DNA of 64,000 nucleotides from Alphaproteobacteria bacterium UBA3612 (lineage in GTDB: Bacteria; Pseudomonadota; Alphaproteobacteria; Sphingomonadales; Sphingomonadaceae): positions 124,001 through 188,000 of the forward strand of contig DFLT01000007.1 in the NCBI GenBank assembly GCA_002375465.1. The letters run 5' to 3'. A program made the position numbers and the translations under genes. Numbering within the stretch: the first letter of the stretch is position 1; every line of letters starts with the position of its first letter. Shown here one piece after another: positions 52,174-60,960 of the stretch. The notes beneath the pieces were generated by a model. The model saw only the letters and a program-made list of their open reading frames with translations, was not told the DNA's origin and did no database searches.

Positions 52174-53216
52174 GCGTTCGCGATGAATTCAATGCGCTGA
52201 TCAAGGAAAGAATCCTGATCAAGGACGGTCCCTATGGCACCGCGATTCAAAAACGACGGCTGCAGGAGGCCGACTATCGCGGCGACACCGGCCTGACGGC
52301 CGATCAGAAGGGCAATAACGACCTGCTGAACCTGACGCGGCCCGACGTCATCACCGATATCGCCAATGAATATCTGGATGCGGGTGTCGACATCTTTGCC
52401 ACCAACACCTTCAACGCGACGAAGATCAGCCAGGGCGATTACGATGCGCAGCATCTGGTCGGCGACATCAACCGCGCGGCGGCGAAATTGCTGCGCGACG
52501 CCGTCGATGAGCGCCAGGAAAAGGACGGGCGCCGCCGCTTCATCTGCGGCGCGATCGGGCCGACCAACAAGACGCTGTCCATTTCGCCAGACGTCAACAA
52601 TCCCGGCTTTCGGGAGGTGGATTTCGATGAGGTGAAAGCCGTCTACCGCGAGCAGATCGACGCCCTGGTCGAAGGCGGCGTCGACGCCATCCTGATCGAA
52701 ACCGTATTCGACACGCTGAACGCCAAGGCAGCGGCGATGGCGGCGATGGAGGCGGGCGACGAGCTGGGCCGGGATCTGCCCATCATGCTGTCCATGACCC
52801 TGACGGACATGGCCGGCCGCAATCTGAGCGGTCAGACGGTCGAGGCGTTCTGGTATTCGGTGCGCCATGTCCGGCCATTGACCATCGGCCTGAACTGTTC
52901 GTTCGGTGCGACCGAATTGCGGCCGCATGTCGCCGCGCTCGCCAAGATCGCCGACGCGCCGGTGATGGTTTATCCGAACGCCGGCCTGCCCAATGAAATG
53001 GGTGAATATGACGAAGAGGCCGAGACGACGGCGACACTGGTGAAGGCATGGGCGGAGCAGGGCTATGTCAACGCTCTTGGCGGTTGCTGTGGCACCACGC
53101 CGGAACATCTCGCCGCCATCGCCAAGGCCGTCGCCGACCTGCCACCGCGCAAGGTGAAGTCGGCGGCGGCGGCCATGCGCCTGTCGGGGCTTGAGCCGTT
53201 TACTGTCGCCGCGTGA
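52170..53216 (+). CDS. metH: Methionine synthase, homocysteine-binding part
   Basis: 348 residues, the N-terminal module of cobalamin-dependent methionine synthase as a separate protein. It binds homocysteine through zinc: the cysteine ligands are in GLNCSFG and GGCCGTTPEH. Begins with KERILIKDGPYGTAIQ. Other MetH modules follow in the next gene, so the enzyme must work as a complex of two chains. Coupled to metF by overlap. Confidence 0.94.
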   Translation: MSVRDEFNALIKERILIKDGPYGTAIQKRRLQEADYRGDTGLTADQKGNNDLLNLTRPDVITDIANEYLDAGVDIFATNTFNATKISQGDYDAQHLVGDINRAAAKLLRDAVDERQEKDGRRRFICGAIGPTNKTLSISPDVNNPGFREVDFDEVKAVYREQIDALVEGGVDAILIETVFDTLNAKAAAMAAMEAGDELGRDLPIMLSMTLTDMAGRNLSGQTVEAFWYSVRHVRPLTIGLNCSFGATELRPHVAALAKIADAPVMVYPNAGLPNEMGEYDEEAETTATLVKAWAEQGYVNALGGCCGTTPEHLAAIAKAVADLPPRKVKSAAAAMRLSGLEPFTVAA

Positions 53217-53292
53217 CCAATGTCTTGCCGCCTTCGATGAAGGCCGGAAGTCCTCCGCACGCGCGGACCATTATTATATTTGAGCACATTTT
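53217..53292 (+). other. Gap between the two metH genes, with hairpin
   Basis: A small hairpin (GTCCTCCGC region paired with GCGGAC) is followed by an AT-rich run ATTATTATATTTG. The second metH gene has no evident ribosome site, so the gap may tune its expression. Confidence 0.3.
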
Positions 53293-55905
53293 ATGACCTC
53301 TTCAGCCACCAATTTCATCAATGTCGGGGAACGCACGAACGTTACCGGATCGGCGCGTTTCAAGAAGCTGATCATGGGTGACGATTACGACGCCGCCATA
53401 GAGGTGGCGCGGCAGCAGGTGGAGAACGGTGCCCAGATCATCGACATCAACATGGATGAGGGCCTGCTGGATGCGGTCGTCGCGATGGAGACATTCCTGA
53501 AGCTGATCGCCGCCGAACCCGACATTGCGCGCGTTCCGATCATGATCGATTCGTCGAAATGGGAAGTGATCGAGGCCGGCCTGCGCTGTGTCGCGGGCAA
53601 GGCGGTGGTGAATTCGATCAGCATGAAGGAGGGCGAGGAGCCGTTCCTGGAATCGGCACGCAAGGTCCGGCGATATGGCGCCGCCGCGGTCGTCATGGCG
53701 TTCGACGAGGTCGGGCAGGCGGACACGGCCGCACGCAAGATCGAGATTTGCGAGCGCGCCTATAAGTTGCTGGTCGCCGACGGTTTTCCGGCCGAGGACA
53801 TTATTTTCGACCCCAATGTGTTCGCCGTCGCGACGGGCATAGAGGAGCATAATAATTACGGCGTCGATTTCATTGAGGCGACGCGCGAGATCAAGAAGCG
53901 CTGCCCGCATGTGAAGATTTCGGGCGGCCTCTCAAATCTCAGCTTCTCATTCAGGGGCAATGAGCCGGTGCGCCGAGCGATGCATTCCGTGTTCCTGTAC
54001 CACGCCATTCCGGCGGGCATGGACATGGCCATCGTCAATGCCGGCCAGCTGGACATTTACGACGATATCGACGCCGAACTGCGCGAGGCATGCGAGGATG
54101 TGGTTCTGAACCGCCGCGACGACGCCACGGACCGGCTGCTGGAACTGGCGGAGCGTTACAAGGGCGGCGGCGCGAAGGCGCAGGTCAAGGACATGTCCTG
54201 GCGCGAACTGCCCGTTCGGGAACGGCTGAGCCATGCGCTGGTGAAGGGCATCGACGAGTTCGTCGTCGATGACACGGAAGAAGCGCGGCAGGCCGCGGAC
54301 AAACCGATCCATGTCATCGAGGGCCCGTTGATGGACGGCATGAACGTCGTCGGCGACCTGTTCGGATCCGGCAAGATGTTCCTGCCGCAAGTGGTGAAGT
54401 CCGCGCGCGTCATGAAAAAGGCCGTCGCGCACCTGATCCCCTATATCGAGGCAGAGAAGGAGGAAGGCGCCAAGGCCAAGGGCAAGATCATCATGGCCAC
54501 GGTGAAGGGCGACGTTCACGATATCGGCAAGAACATCGTCGGCGTCGTTTTGCAGTGCAATAATTTCGAGATCATCGACCTGGGCGTCATGGTGCCGTGG
54601 CAGGATATATTGAAGGCCGCGACAGACAATGACGCCGATATTATCGGTCTGTCTGGCCTGATCACGCCTTCGCTGGACGAGATGGTGACTGTCGCCGAGG
54701 AGATGCAGAAGGCGAGCATGACCATGCCGCTACTGATCGGCGGGGCGACCACGTCGAAGGTGCATACGGCGCTGAAGATCGAACAGGCCTATGACGGACC
54801 GACGCTGCATGTGCTGGACGCCAGCCGCGCGGTCGGCGTAGCCAGTGCGCTGACTTCCGACGGAGAGGGCGGAACGACGCTGATCGAGAAAACCCGCGCC
54901 GATTATGAAAAGATCAGGACCGACCGCGCCAATAAGGGGCAGTCGAAGCTGTCACCCATCGCCGAGGCGCGCGAAAATGCCTTCGATGCCGATTTTGCCG
55001 CCTATACGCCGCTGCGTCCCAATCTGGTCGGAACGAAAATCATCGACGATGTCACGGTGAAAATGCTGCGTTCCTATATCGACTGGACGCCGTTTTTCCG
55101 TTCGTGGGAACTGGCGGGAAACTATCCCGCGATCCTGGACGACGAGGTTGTTGGCGAAAGCGCGACATCGCTGTTCGAGGATGCGCAGAAGATGCTGGAC
55201 CGCATAGAGGCGGAGGAATGGCTGACACCGCGCGGTGTTGCCGCCTTCTGGCCCGTGCGGCGCGACGGTGATGATATCATGGTCTTTTCCGATGAAGAGC
55301 GCACCGATGAGGTCGCGCGTCTGGCCATGCTGCGCCAGCAGATGGTGAAGCGCGAAGGGCGGGCGAACATGTGCCTGGCAGATTTCATTTCGCCGGATGC
55401 GGACTGGCTGGGCGGCTTTGCCGTGACATCGGGCGCGGGAACGGAGGAAATCTCCAAACGCTTCAAGGCCGATCATGACGATTATTCCGACATATTGTTC
55501 AAGGCCCTGGCGGACCGTCTGGCGGAAGCCTTTGCAGAATATCTGCACGCGCTGACGCGGCGCGAACTGTGGGGCTATTCGCCCGATGAGCAATTGTCCG
55601 ATGAGGATCTGATCAAGGAACGCTATCGCGGGATTCGTCCGGCACCCGGCTATCCCGCGTGCCCCGATCATACGTTGAAGCCGATCCTGTTCGACCTGCT
55701 GGACGCAACGGAGAATACCGGCGTGACGCTGACAGAATCCATGGCGATGCTGCCGGCCTCCTCCGTTTCAGGCTTTTATTTTGCGCATCCGGACAGCCAG
55801 TATTTCGGCGTTGCCCGTATCGGCCGCGACCAGCTGGAGGATTATGCCGAACGGCGGGGAATTGCGGTGGACGAAGCGGAAAGGTGGCTGCGGCCCAACC
55901 TCTAG
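53293..55905 (+). CDS. metH: Methionine synthase, folate, cobalamin and activation modules
   Basis: 870-residue second part of methionine synthase. Pterin-binding module starts FINVGERTNVTGSARFKKL, cobalamin module with VKGDVHDIGKNIVGVVLQ (the His that ligates cobalt) and GLSGLITPSLDEM, and the reactivation domain with ERYRGIRPAPGYPACPDH. Together with the 348-residue protein it makes up a full MetH. Split metH is the rule in sphingomonads to my knowledge. No cobalamin riboswitch is visible upstream. Confidence 0.95.
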   Translation: MTSSATNFINVGERTNVTGSARFKKLIMGDDYDAAIEVARQQVENGAQIIDINMDEGLLDAVVAMETFLKLIAAEPDIARVPIMIDSSKWEVIEAGLRCVAGKAVVNSISMKEGEEPFLESARKVRRYGAAAVVMAFDEVGQADTAARKIEICERAYKLLVADGFPAEDIIFDPNVFAVATGIEEHNNYGVDFIEATREIKKRCPHVKISGGLSNLSFSFRGNEPVRRAMHSVFLYHAIPAGMDMAIVNAGQLDIYDDIDAELREACEDVVLNRRDDATDRLLELAERYKGGGAKAQVKDMSWRELPVRERLSHALVKGIDEFVVDDTEEARQAADKPIHVIEGPLMDGMNVVGDLFGSGKMFLPQVVKSARVMKKAVAHLIPYIEAEKEEGAKAKGKIIMATVKGDVHDIGKNIVGVVLQCNNFEIIDLGVMVPWQDILKAATDNDADIIGLSGLITPSLDEMVTVAEEMQKASMTMPLLIGGATTSKVHTALKIEQAYDGPTLHVLDASRAVGVASALTSDGEGGTTLIEKTRADYEKIRTDRANKGQSKLSPIAEARENAFDADFAAYTPLRPNLVGTKIIDDVTVKMLRSYIDWTPFFRSWELAGNYPAILDDEVVGESATSLFEDAQKMLDRIEAEEWLTPRGVAAFWPVRRDGDDIMVFSDEERTDEVARLAMLRQQMVKREGRANMCLADFISPDADWLGGFAVTSGAGTEEISKRFKADHDDYSDILFKALADRLAEAFAEYLHALTRRELWGYSPDEQLSDEDLIKERYRGIRPAPGYPACPDHTLKPILFDLLDATENTGVTLTESMAMLPASSVSGFYFAHPDSQYFGVARIGRDQLEDYAERRGIAVDEAERWLRPNL

Positions 55906-55948
55906 CCCCGGCAGCAAGCGGGCGAGCCAGCTAAGTCGAGATCAATAA

Positions 55949-55985
55949 AAAGCCGGACCTCCTTCAGGAGATCCGGCTTTTCCTT
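55949..55985. terminator. Bidirectional terminator after metH
   Basis: AAAGCCGGA..CTCC pairs with GGAG..TCCGGCTTT around a small loop, with A and T runs on the two sides. Confidence 0.9.
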
Positions 55986-56039
55986 TAGGCCCGGCGACGA
56001 GCGGGGGAGGGAAGGGCCGCCGGGCCGTTGATCCATGGT

Positions 56040-56339
56040 TTAAAGCTCAGGCTCTTCATCCATCGTGGGATCCGGCTGTGGGCCGGGTACCGTAGGCGAT
56101 ACATCCGTGTCAGTGTCGGCGTCGGTGTCAGTATCAACCGTGGGGTCGAGTTCCGGGCCGCTCATGCCGTCGGGATTCGCCTCATCCGTCATCGGCGGCT
56201 GTCCGGTGGGTTGGGTGTCCTCCATCGCCGGATCCATGGGGGTGCCGTCAGGCATTGTTTCCTGACCCTGAGCGAAGGCGGAGCCTGCGAAACCCAAGAG
56301 AGCTGCCGTCGATGCGGTGAGAATAATCTTGTTCTTCAT
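56040..56339 (-). CDS. Secreted acidic protein with Thr-Asp repeat
   Basis: 99 residues. Signal peptide MKNKIILTASTAALLGFAGSAFAQ, then a disordered, very acidic mature part with Pro and Met and an eight-residue TD run (DTDTDADTDTDV). No basic residue after the signal. No family recognised; acidic repeats of this type may bind Ca2+ or other cations, which is a guess. Ribosome site AAGGAGTAAGGCC. Its terminator is shared with metH. Confidence 0.7.
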   Translation of the reverse strand: MKNKIILTASTAALLGFAGSAFAQGQETMPDGTPMDPAMEDTQPTGQPPMTDEANPDGMSGPELDPTVDTDTDADTDTDVSPTVPGPQPDPTMDEEPEL

Positions 56340-56511
56340 GGCCTTACTCCTTTCATGCGCCTCCGTGGGGGGAAGTTTGAAGGCGCTTCGTTGTTAGGCA
56401 GGGTAAGAACGCGCAGTCAGATGGACTTGGGTTCACGGTTCGTCGCTGGATTTTACCGCCCGGTCGCTAAATTCGCGCTTTTTTGCGCGAATAAGCGGTT
56501 TTGCGACTGAA

Positions 56512-57249
56512 TCAGTCGTGCCGGGTCCAGCCGGATGGCTCCAGGGCTTCCAGCGGGCGAAAGCGATATTTGTAATTCATCCGCTCACACCCATCGATCC
56601 AATAGCCAAGATAGACATAAGGCAGGCCGGCCGCCTTCGCCCGCATGATATGATCCAGGATCATGTATGTGCCGAGGCCGCGACGCGCCTCATTATCGGG
56701 ATCGTAGAAGCTGTAGACCATGCTGAGGCCGTCGCTTTGCTGGTCCGTCAGGCATACGCCGACAAGTGTCCCAACCTTCCGCCCCTCTGCGGGCGGTTCG
56801 CGATATTCGACGACGAGCGTACCGACAGGCGTCTGTTCGACCATGTCGGCATAGTCCCGCGCGCTCATGTTCGCCATGCCGCCATAAGGGTGCCGTGCCT
56901 GCAAATAGCGGCGAAGCAGTGCGAATTGTTCACTGGTCGCACGCGTTTCGCAGGCGGCGACATCTATGTCGGAATGCCTGCGGCGCAATTTCCGCTGCGA
57001 GGTACTGGGCTGAAACTCCCTGGCGATGGTCCGGACAGAGATACATTGCCGACAACCATCGCAGCTGGGCCGATAGGCGACATTCTGCGACCGGCGAAAC
57101 CCCGTCCGGGCCAGCGCCTCCAGAACCTGGTCCGCCTCCGGACCGTGCAATTCGGTGAAGACCTTTCGTTCCAGCCGGTCAGGCAAATAGGGACACGGCG
57201 TGGGCGCGGTCACGAAAAAGCGTGGCAGGCGAAAGCTCTGGTCGGTCAC
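56512..57249 (-). CDS. bpt: Aspartate/glutamate leucyltransferase (N-end rule)
   Basis: Attaches leucine from Leu-tRNA to proteins with N-terminal Asp or Glu, marking them for ClpS/ClpAP. 245 residues, the family size. Conserved cysteine-rich CDGCRQC, FRRSQNVAYRPSC, and GxYMILDHIM..YVYLGYWIDGCERMNYK in the GNAT-like half. ilvA follows on the same strand upstream-to-downstream order reversed, 60 bases away. Confidence 0.95.
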   Translation of the reverse strand: MTDQSFRLPRFFVTAPTPCPYLPDRLERKVFTELHGPEADQVLEALARTGFRRSQNVAYRPSCDGCRQCISVRTIAREFQPSTSQRKLRRRHSDIDVAACETRATSEQFALLRRYLQARHPYGGMANMSARDYADMVEQTPVGTLVVEYREPPAEGRKVGTLVGVCLTDQQSDGLSMVYSFYDPDNEARRGLGTYMILDHIMRAKAAGLPYVYLGYWIDGCERMNYKYRFRPLEALEPSGWTRHD

Positions 57250-57312
57250 AGGGCTCGTTCTAAACCAGAACGGAACCCCGTGGCCATGGCGGACCTGCTG
57301 GCCATGCGGGGA

Positions 57313-58566
57313 CTAGGCGAGCTCGACCATGCTGACGTCGAACCCCTCGCCCCGCAGGCCGTCCAGCAGGCGCTCCAGATGCTGCCCGTCGCGTGTTTCG
57401 CATTCCACATCGGTGATCAGGCCCTTTGCCGGCAGGCTGGAAAAGATCCGCTGATGGGACACTTCGAGGATGTTGACCTGATGTTCCAGGAATATCTGCG
57501 TGACCTTCATCAACTGGCCCGGCCGGTCCTTTAGCCGGATACGCAGGCGGGCGAGGCGGCCGTTGCGGGCAAGGTCGCGCAGCAACACGTTCGCCAGCAG
57601 GCGCGTGTCGATATTGCCGCCGCACAGCGGCAGGCCAACCTTGCGCCCGCGGAAGCGGTCCGGGTGCGTCAGCAGCGCTGCCAACCCTGCCGCGCCGGCG
57701 CCTTCCACCACGGTCTTTTCGATGCCGAGCAGCATGGCGACCGACCGCTCCAGCTCTGCCTCTGCGACGAGGACGATGTCGTCCACCATCTGTTCGACGA
57801 TCTGGAAGGTCAGTTCCCCCGGTGCCTTGACGCTGATCCCTTCCGCCAGGCTGTCACCCTCGCAGATCATGCTCTCGCCTTTCAGCTTGCCATACATGGA
57901 GGGATAGAGCGCCGCCTGAACGCCGATCACCTCTATGTCGGGCTTCATGTGCTTGGCGGCGATCGAGCAGCCGGAGATGAGGCCGCCGCCGCCGATGGGG
58001 ACGCACAGCATGTCGAGGCCGGGCATGTCCTCCAGCATCTCGACCGCGACGGTACCCTGGCCGGCGATGACATAAGGATCGTCGAAGGGGTGCACGAACG
58101 TCAGATTGCGTTCCGCCTCCAGCGTTCGGGCGTGGGCATAGGCCTCGTCGTAATTCTCGCCAAAGAGTTCCACCGTGGCACCGTGACCCTGAGTCTGGCT
58201 GATCTTCACGAGCGGCGTCGTGATGGGCATCACGATCGTCGTCGGTATGCCGAGGCGCGCAGCATGATAGCTGAGCCCCTGGCTGTGATTGCCGGCGGAT
58301 GCGGCGATGACGCCGCGCTGACGCTGTTCTTCGTTGAGGGAGAGGAGTTTGTTGAGCGCGCCGCGTTCCTTGTAGGCGGCGGTGAATTGCAGATTTTCGA
58401 ACTTCAGCCAGACTTCGGCGCCGGTAATCTCGCTGAGTGTCTTCGCATGCAGGCAGGGTGTGCGAATGACCTGCCCCCGGATTGCCTCGTGAGCGGCGAT
58501 AATATCGCTGTAGCTGACGGGCAAACGGGTGGACGAGACGTGCGGCGCTGTTTGATCGGCGTTCAT
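57313..58566 (-). CDS. ilvA: Threonine ammonia-lyase with ACT domain
   Basis: PLP enzyme converting threonine to 2-oxobutanoate. 417 residues. PLP lysine in FTAAYKERGALN, phosphate-binding PIGGGGLISG. The C-terminal 80 residues form an ACT domain, as in the biosynthetic/catabolic hybrid form common in alphaproteobacteria. First gene of a possible pair with bpt. Divergent from the TonB-like gene, 57 bases apart. Confidence 0.93.
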   Translation of the reverse strand: MNADQTAPHVSSTRLPVSYSDIIAAHEAIRGQVIRTPCLHAKTLSEITGAEVWLKFENLQFTAAYKERGALNKLLSLNEEQRQRGVIAASAGNHSQGLSYHAARLGIPTTIVMPITTPLVKISQTQGHGATVELFGENYDEAYAHARTLEAERNLTFVHPFDDPYVIAGQGTVAVEMLEDMPGLDMLCVPIGGGGLISGCSIAAKHMKPDIEVIGVQAALYPSMYGKLKGESMICEGDSLAEGISVKAPGELTFQIVEQMVDDIVLVAEAELERSVAMLLGIEKTVVEGAGAAGLAALLTHPDRFRGRKVGLPLCGGNIDTRLLANVLLRDLARNGRLARLRIRLKDRPGQLMKVTQIFLEHQVNILEVSHQRIFSSLPAKGLITDVECETRDGQHLERLLDGLRGEGFDVSMVELA

Positions 58567-58623
58567 AATGAGTGCCCGATAGCCTTATGAGCGGCCTTGC
58601 GCCAGCCAAGAGGGAAATGAGAC

Positions 58624-59268
58624 ATGTCGTTCATCGACGGCGGATCGGACAGGAAGCGGGACTGGCGCGCGGCGTTGGCGGTCGCGGTTCTGCACGTCCT
58701 GATCGTCCTTGTCCTGCTGCAGAGCGTCGGCGTGGTGCTGGCGCCGGAGGAACTGCCGGCCCTCGATATATTGGAGGTGCCGGAAAAGCCGCCCGAGCCG
58801 GAAGGCGCGCCGGCGGCCCCCGAAGTCCGGCTGGACCCCATACCCGTCATAGTGCCCCCGCCTGACATAGAAGTCGAACTGCCGCCCCCGCCGATCCGCG
58901 CAGCGCCGCCGTCGGGCGGAGAAGCGGACGGTGTCGGTTCGGGAAGCGGCACCGGCCAGTCGGGCAGTGGCTCTGGTGGCGGCGGGATCAGCCGCGCGCA
59001 AAAAATCGCCGGCGATATCACGAACCGCGACTATCCCCGCGCGACGCGGCGGACGAATGCGGAGGGCGTCGTCGAGGCGTTCTTCGACATCCGCCCCGAC
59101 GGCCGGGTCGAGAATTGCCAGGTGACCAGTTCAAGCGGCAACGCGGCGCTGGACGAAACGACATGCCGCCTGATCACCGAACGATTCCGCTATGAGCCCG
59201 CCCGCAACGAACGCGGCGAGCCGGTCGGCGACCGCACGGGATGGCGGCAGAGCTGGTGGCGGGAGTAG
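58624..59268 (+). CDS. TonB family protein
   Basis: 214 residues: one N-terminal membrane anchor (about 15-35), a Pro/Glu-rich spacer (EVPEKPPEPEG, VELPPPPIRAAPP), a Gly/Ser linker, then a C-terminal TonB-like beta domain (EGVVEAFFDIRPDGRVENCQVTSSSG). It would transmit proton-motive energy to outer-membrane receptors or serve an envelope role. No ExbB/ExbD nearby. The two cysteines in the C-terminal domain may form a disulfide. Confidence 0.85.
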   Translation: MSFIDGGSDRKRDWRAALAVAVLHVLIVLVLLQSVGVVLAPEELPALDILEVPEKPPEPEGAPAAPEVRLDPIPVIVPPPDIEVELPPPPIRAAPPSGGEADGVGSGSGTGQSGSGSGGGGISRAQKIAGDITNRDYPRATRRTNAEGVVEAFFDIRPDGRVENCQVTSSSGNAALDETTCRLITERFRYEPARNERGEPVGDRTGWRQSWWRE

Positions 59269-59284
59269 TGCGTCGAAGCGGCAG

Positions 59285-59746
59285 CTAGTCGCGCGAAACC
59301 TTTTCCACCCTTTCATGTGCCTCCTGCGCCTCCAGCGACAGGGTGGCGACGGGACGGGCATCCAGCCGCTTCAGGCTGATCGGTTCGCCGGTGACCTCGC
59401 AATAGCCATATTCGCCCCGATCGAGCCGCCGCAGCGCCGCGTCGATCTTGGCCGTCAATTTGCGCTGCCGGTCGCGGGTACGCAATTGCACCGACCATTC
59501 CGATTCGGTGCTGGCGCGGTCCGCCATGTCGGGTTCCTGCAGGCTGTCGACAGCGAGGCTGTCGAGCGTTTCCTGCGCCTCCCGCGCAAGCTCCGCTTTC
59601 CAGTCCAGCAGTTTTTTTCGAAAATAGGCTTTCTGCCGCGGCGACATGAATTCCTCGTCCTCCGACGGGCGGTAGTCCGCTGGCACAATTTCCGACTCAC
59701 TATTGCCGGTACCGGTGGTATCCTTGCTAAGCGACTGATTCGTCAT
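59285..59746 (-). CDS. dksA: DksA with incomplete zinc finger
   Basis: 153-residue RNA polymerase secondary-channel regulator that acts with ppGpp. The coiled-coil tip DMADRA retains D73, D76 and A78, needed for activity. The zinc site is not intact: C116 and T119, then S137 and A140 in place of four cysteines, with the 17-residue spacing kept. Zinc-free variants with Cys-Thr pairs are known (DksA2 and several alphaproteobacterial forms). It is likely functional under zinc shortage or oxidation. Confidence 0.93.
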   Translation of the reverse strand: MTNQSLSKDTTGTGNSESEIVPADYRPSEDEEFMSPRQKAYFRKKLLDWKAELAREAQETLDSLAVDSLQEPDMADRASTESEWSVQLRTRDRQRKLTAKIDAALRRLDRGEYGYCEVTGEPISLKRLDARPVATLSLEAQEAHERVEKVSRD

Positions 59747-59935
59747 AAAGTTACTCCACGGGAGGGGTCACGCCTCGTCACCCTCTCGTCCCCTGCGGCG
59801 GGCCTATACACTTGCCATTATGACGCGACAATGACTGCATGCGAATGCGGGCCGTGCAATCCGGCGGGCAGGACGCACCGGGCAGCGCCGATATTTCGCT
59901 TGGGCCGCTTCGCCGCGCGCGCTATCCCGCCCCGC

Positions 59936-60145
59936 ATGGATAGCCAACGCATCGCCCCCGATCCCGAAAATCCCGAGACCCTGTATGTGGCCAGCACGCG
60001 CACATCCTGTGAAGGCGAGGGCGGCGCACTGGGCCATCCACGCGTTTATCTGCAAATGGGCGCCGACGGGTTCGTCGACTGCGGCTATTGCGACCGGCGC
60101 TTCATCCTGGAGGGCGGCCCCGCCGACAAGCGCGCCGCGGCGTGA
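59936..60145 (+). CDS. zf-CHCC zinc-finger protein
   Basis: 69 residues, related to the zinc-finger end of mitochondrial complex I subunit NDUFS6. Ligand set C-H-C-C in SCEGEGGALGHPRVYLQ and DCGYCDRRF. Small bacterial copies are common in alphaproteobacteria and of uncertain role, possibly complex I linked. Start ATG at 59936; its stop overlaps the GTG of the next gene. Confidence 0.85.
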   Translation: MDSQRIAPDPENPETLYVASTRTSCEGEGGALGHPRVYLQMGADGFVDCGYCDRRFILEGGPADKRAAA

Positions 60146-60960
60146 GCCAAGAGCCTGCCCGCCTGCTGATATTCGGCAAGGGCTATACGGCCACGCGGCT
60201 GACGAGCAGCCTGCCACGTGGCGAATGGACCATAGACGCGACCGGGCAGACCGCGCGGCCGGGCATCATCCCTCTCGACGATCCCACCCTTCCCGATCTG
60301 ATCGCGCGCGCGACGCATATCCTGTCCTCGACACCCCCCGCCGATGAAAGCGACCCGGTACTGGACCGTTATTCACACGATCTGAGCGCGACGGAGGCCT
60401 GGGTCGGCTATCTTTCCTCTACCGGCACCTATGGCGACACGCAGGGCGCATGGGTGGATGAGACGGCGACGGTGGGCCCGGGGCGGCGCGGGGCGCGAAT
60501 TGCCGCCGACCTGGGCTGGCAGGCGCTGGACCGGCCGGTCGCGATATTCCGCCTGCCCGGCATATACGGTCCGGGCCGTTCGGCGTTTGACCGGCTGCGG
60601 CAGGGAAAGGGGCAACGCATAGATGCGCCGGGTCAGGTTTTCAGCCGCATCCATGTGGACGATATTTGCGCGGCCGTGCGTGCGGCAATGAGCGGGCGGG
60701 CAAGTGGAATTTATAACCTTGCCGATGACGAGCCGGCCCCGGCATCGGATGTGACAGCCTATGCGGCGCGGCTGCTGGGAATGGTGGTGCCGCCGCTTAT
60801 CCCGCTGGAGGAGGCGCGGCTGTCGCCCGCCGCGCGCGGATTTTACACGGAGACGCGGCGCGTCGCCAATGGCAGGATGAAGCGAGATTTGCTGCCGCGC
60901 CTTCGCTATCCTGACTATAGAAGCGGTCTTGCGGCCATACATATGGAGGAAACCCAATGA
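60142..60960 (+). CDS. NAD-dependent epimerase/dehydratase-like SDR protein
   Basis: 272-residue atypical SDR with a shortened N-terminal Rossmann (LLIFGKGYTATRLTSSL), a Ser-Thr-Tyr active region SSTGTYG, RLPGIYGPGRSAFDRL and YNLADDEPAPASDV. Resembles the YeeZ-like family. Substrate unknown. The start GTG overlaps the zf-CHCC stop, and the end overlaps the next start, so it is in an operon with both. Confidence 0.85.
   Translation: MSQEPARLLIFGKGYTATRLTSSLPRGEWTIDATGQTARPGIIPLDDPTLPDLIARATHILSSTPPADESDPVLDRYSHDLSATEAWVGYLSSTGTYGDTQGAWVDETATVGPGRRGARIAADLGWQALDRPVAIFRLPGIYGPGRSAFDRLRQGKGQRIDAPGQVFSRIHVDDICAAVRAAMSGRASGIYNLADDEPAPASDVTAYAARLLGMVVPPLIPLEEARLSPAARGFYTETRRVANGRMKRDLLPRLRYPDYRSGLAAIHMEETQ

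Noticed and set aside
53217..53292. Cobalamin or SAM riboswitch before metH
   Set aside because: No B12-box-like sequence or SAM riboswitch core is visible; the gap is too short for a cobalamin riboswitch.
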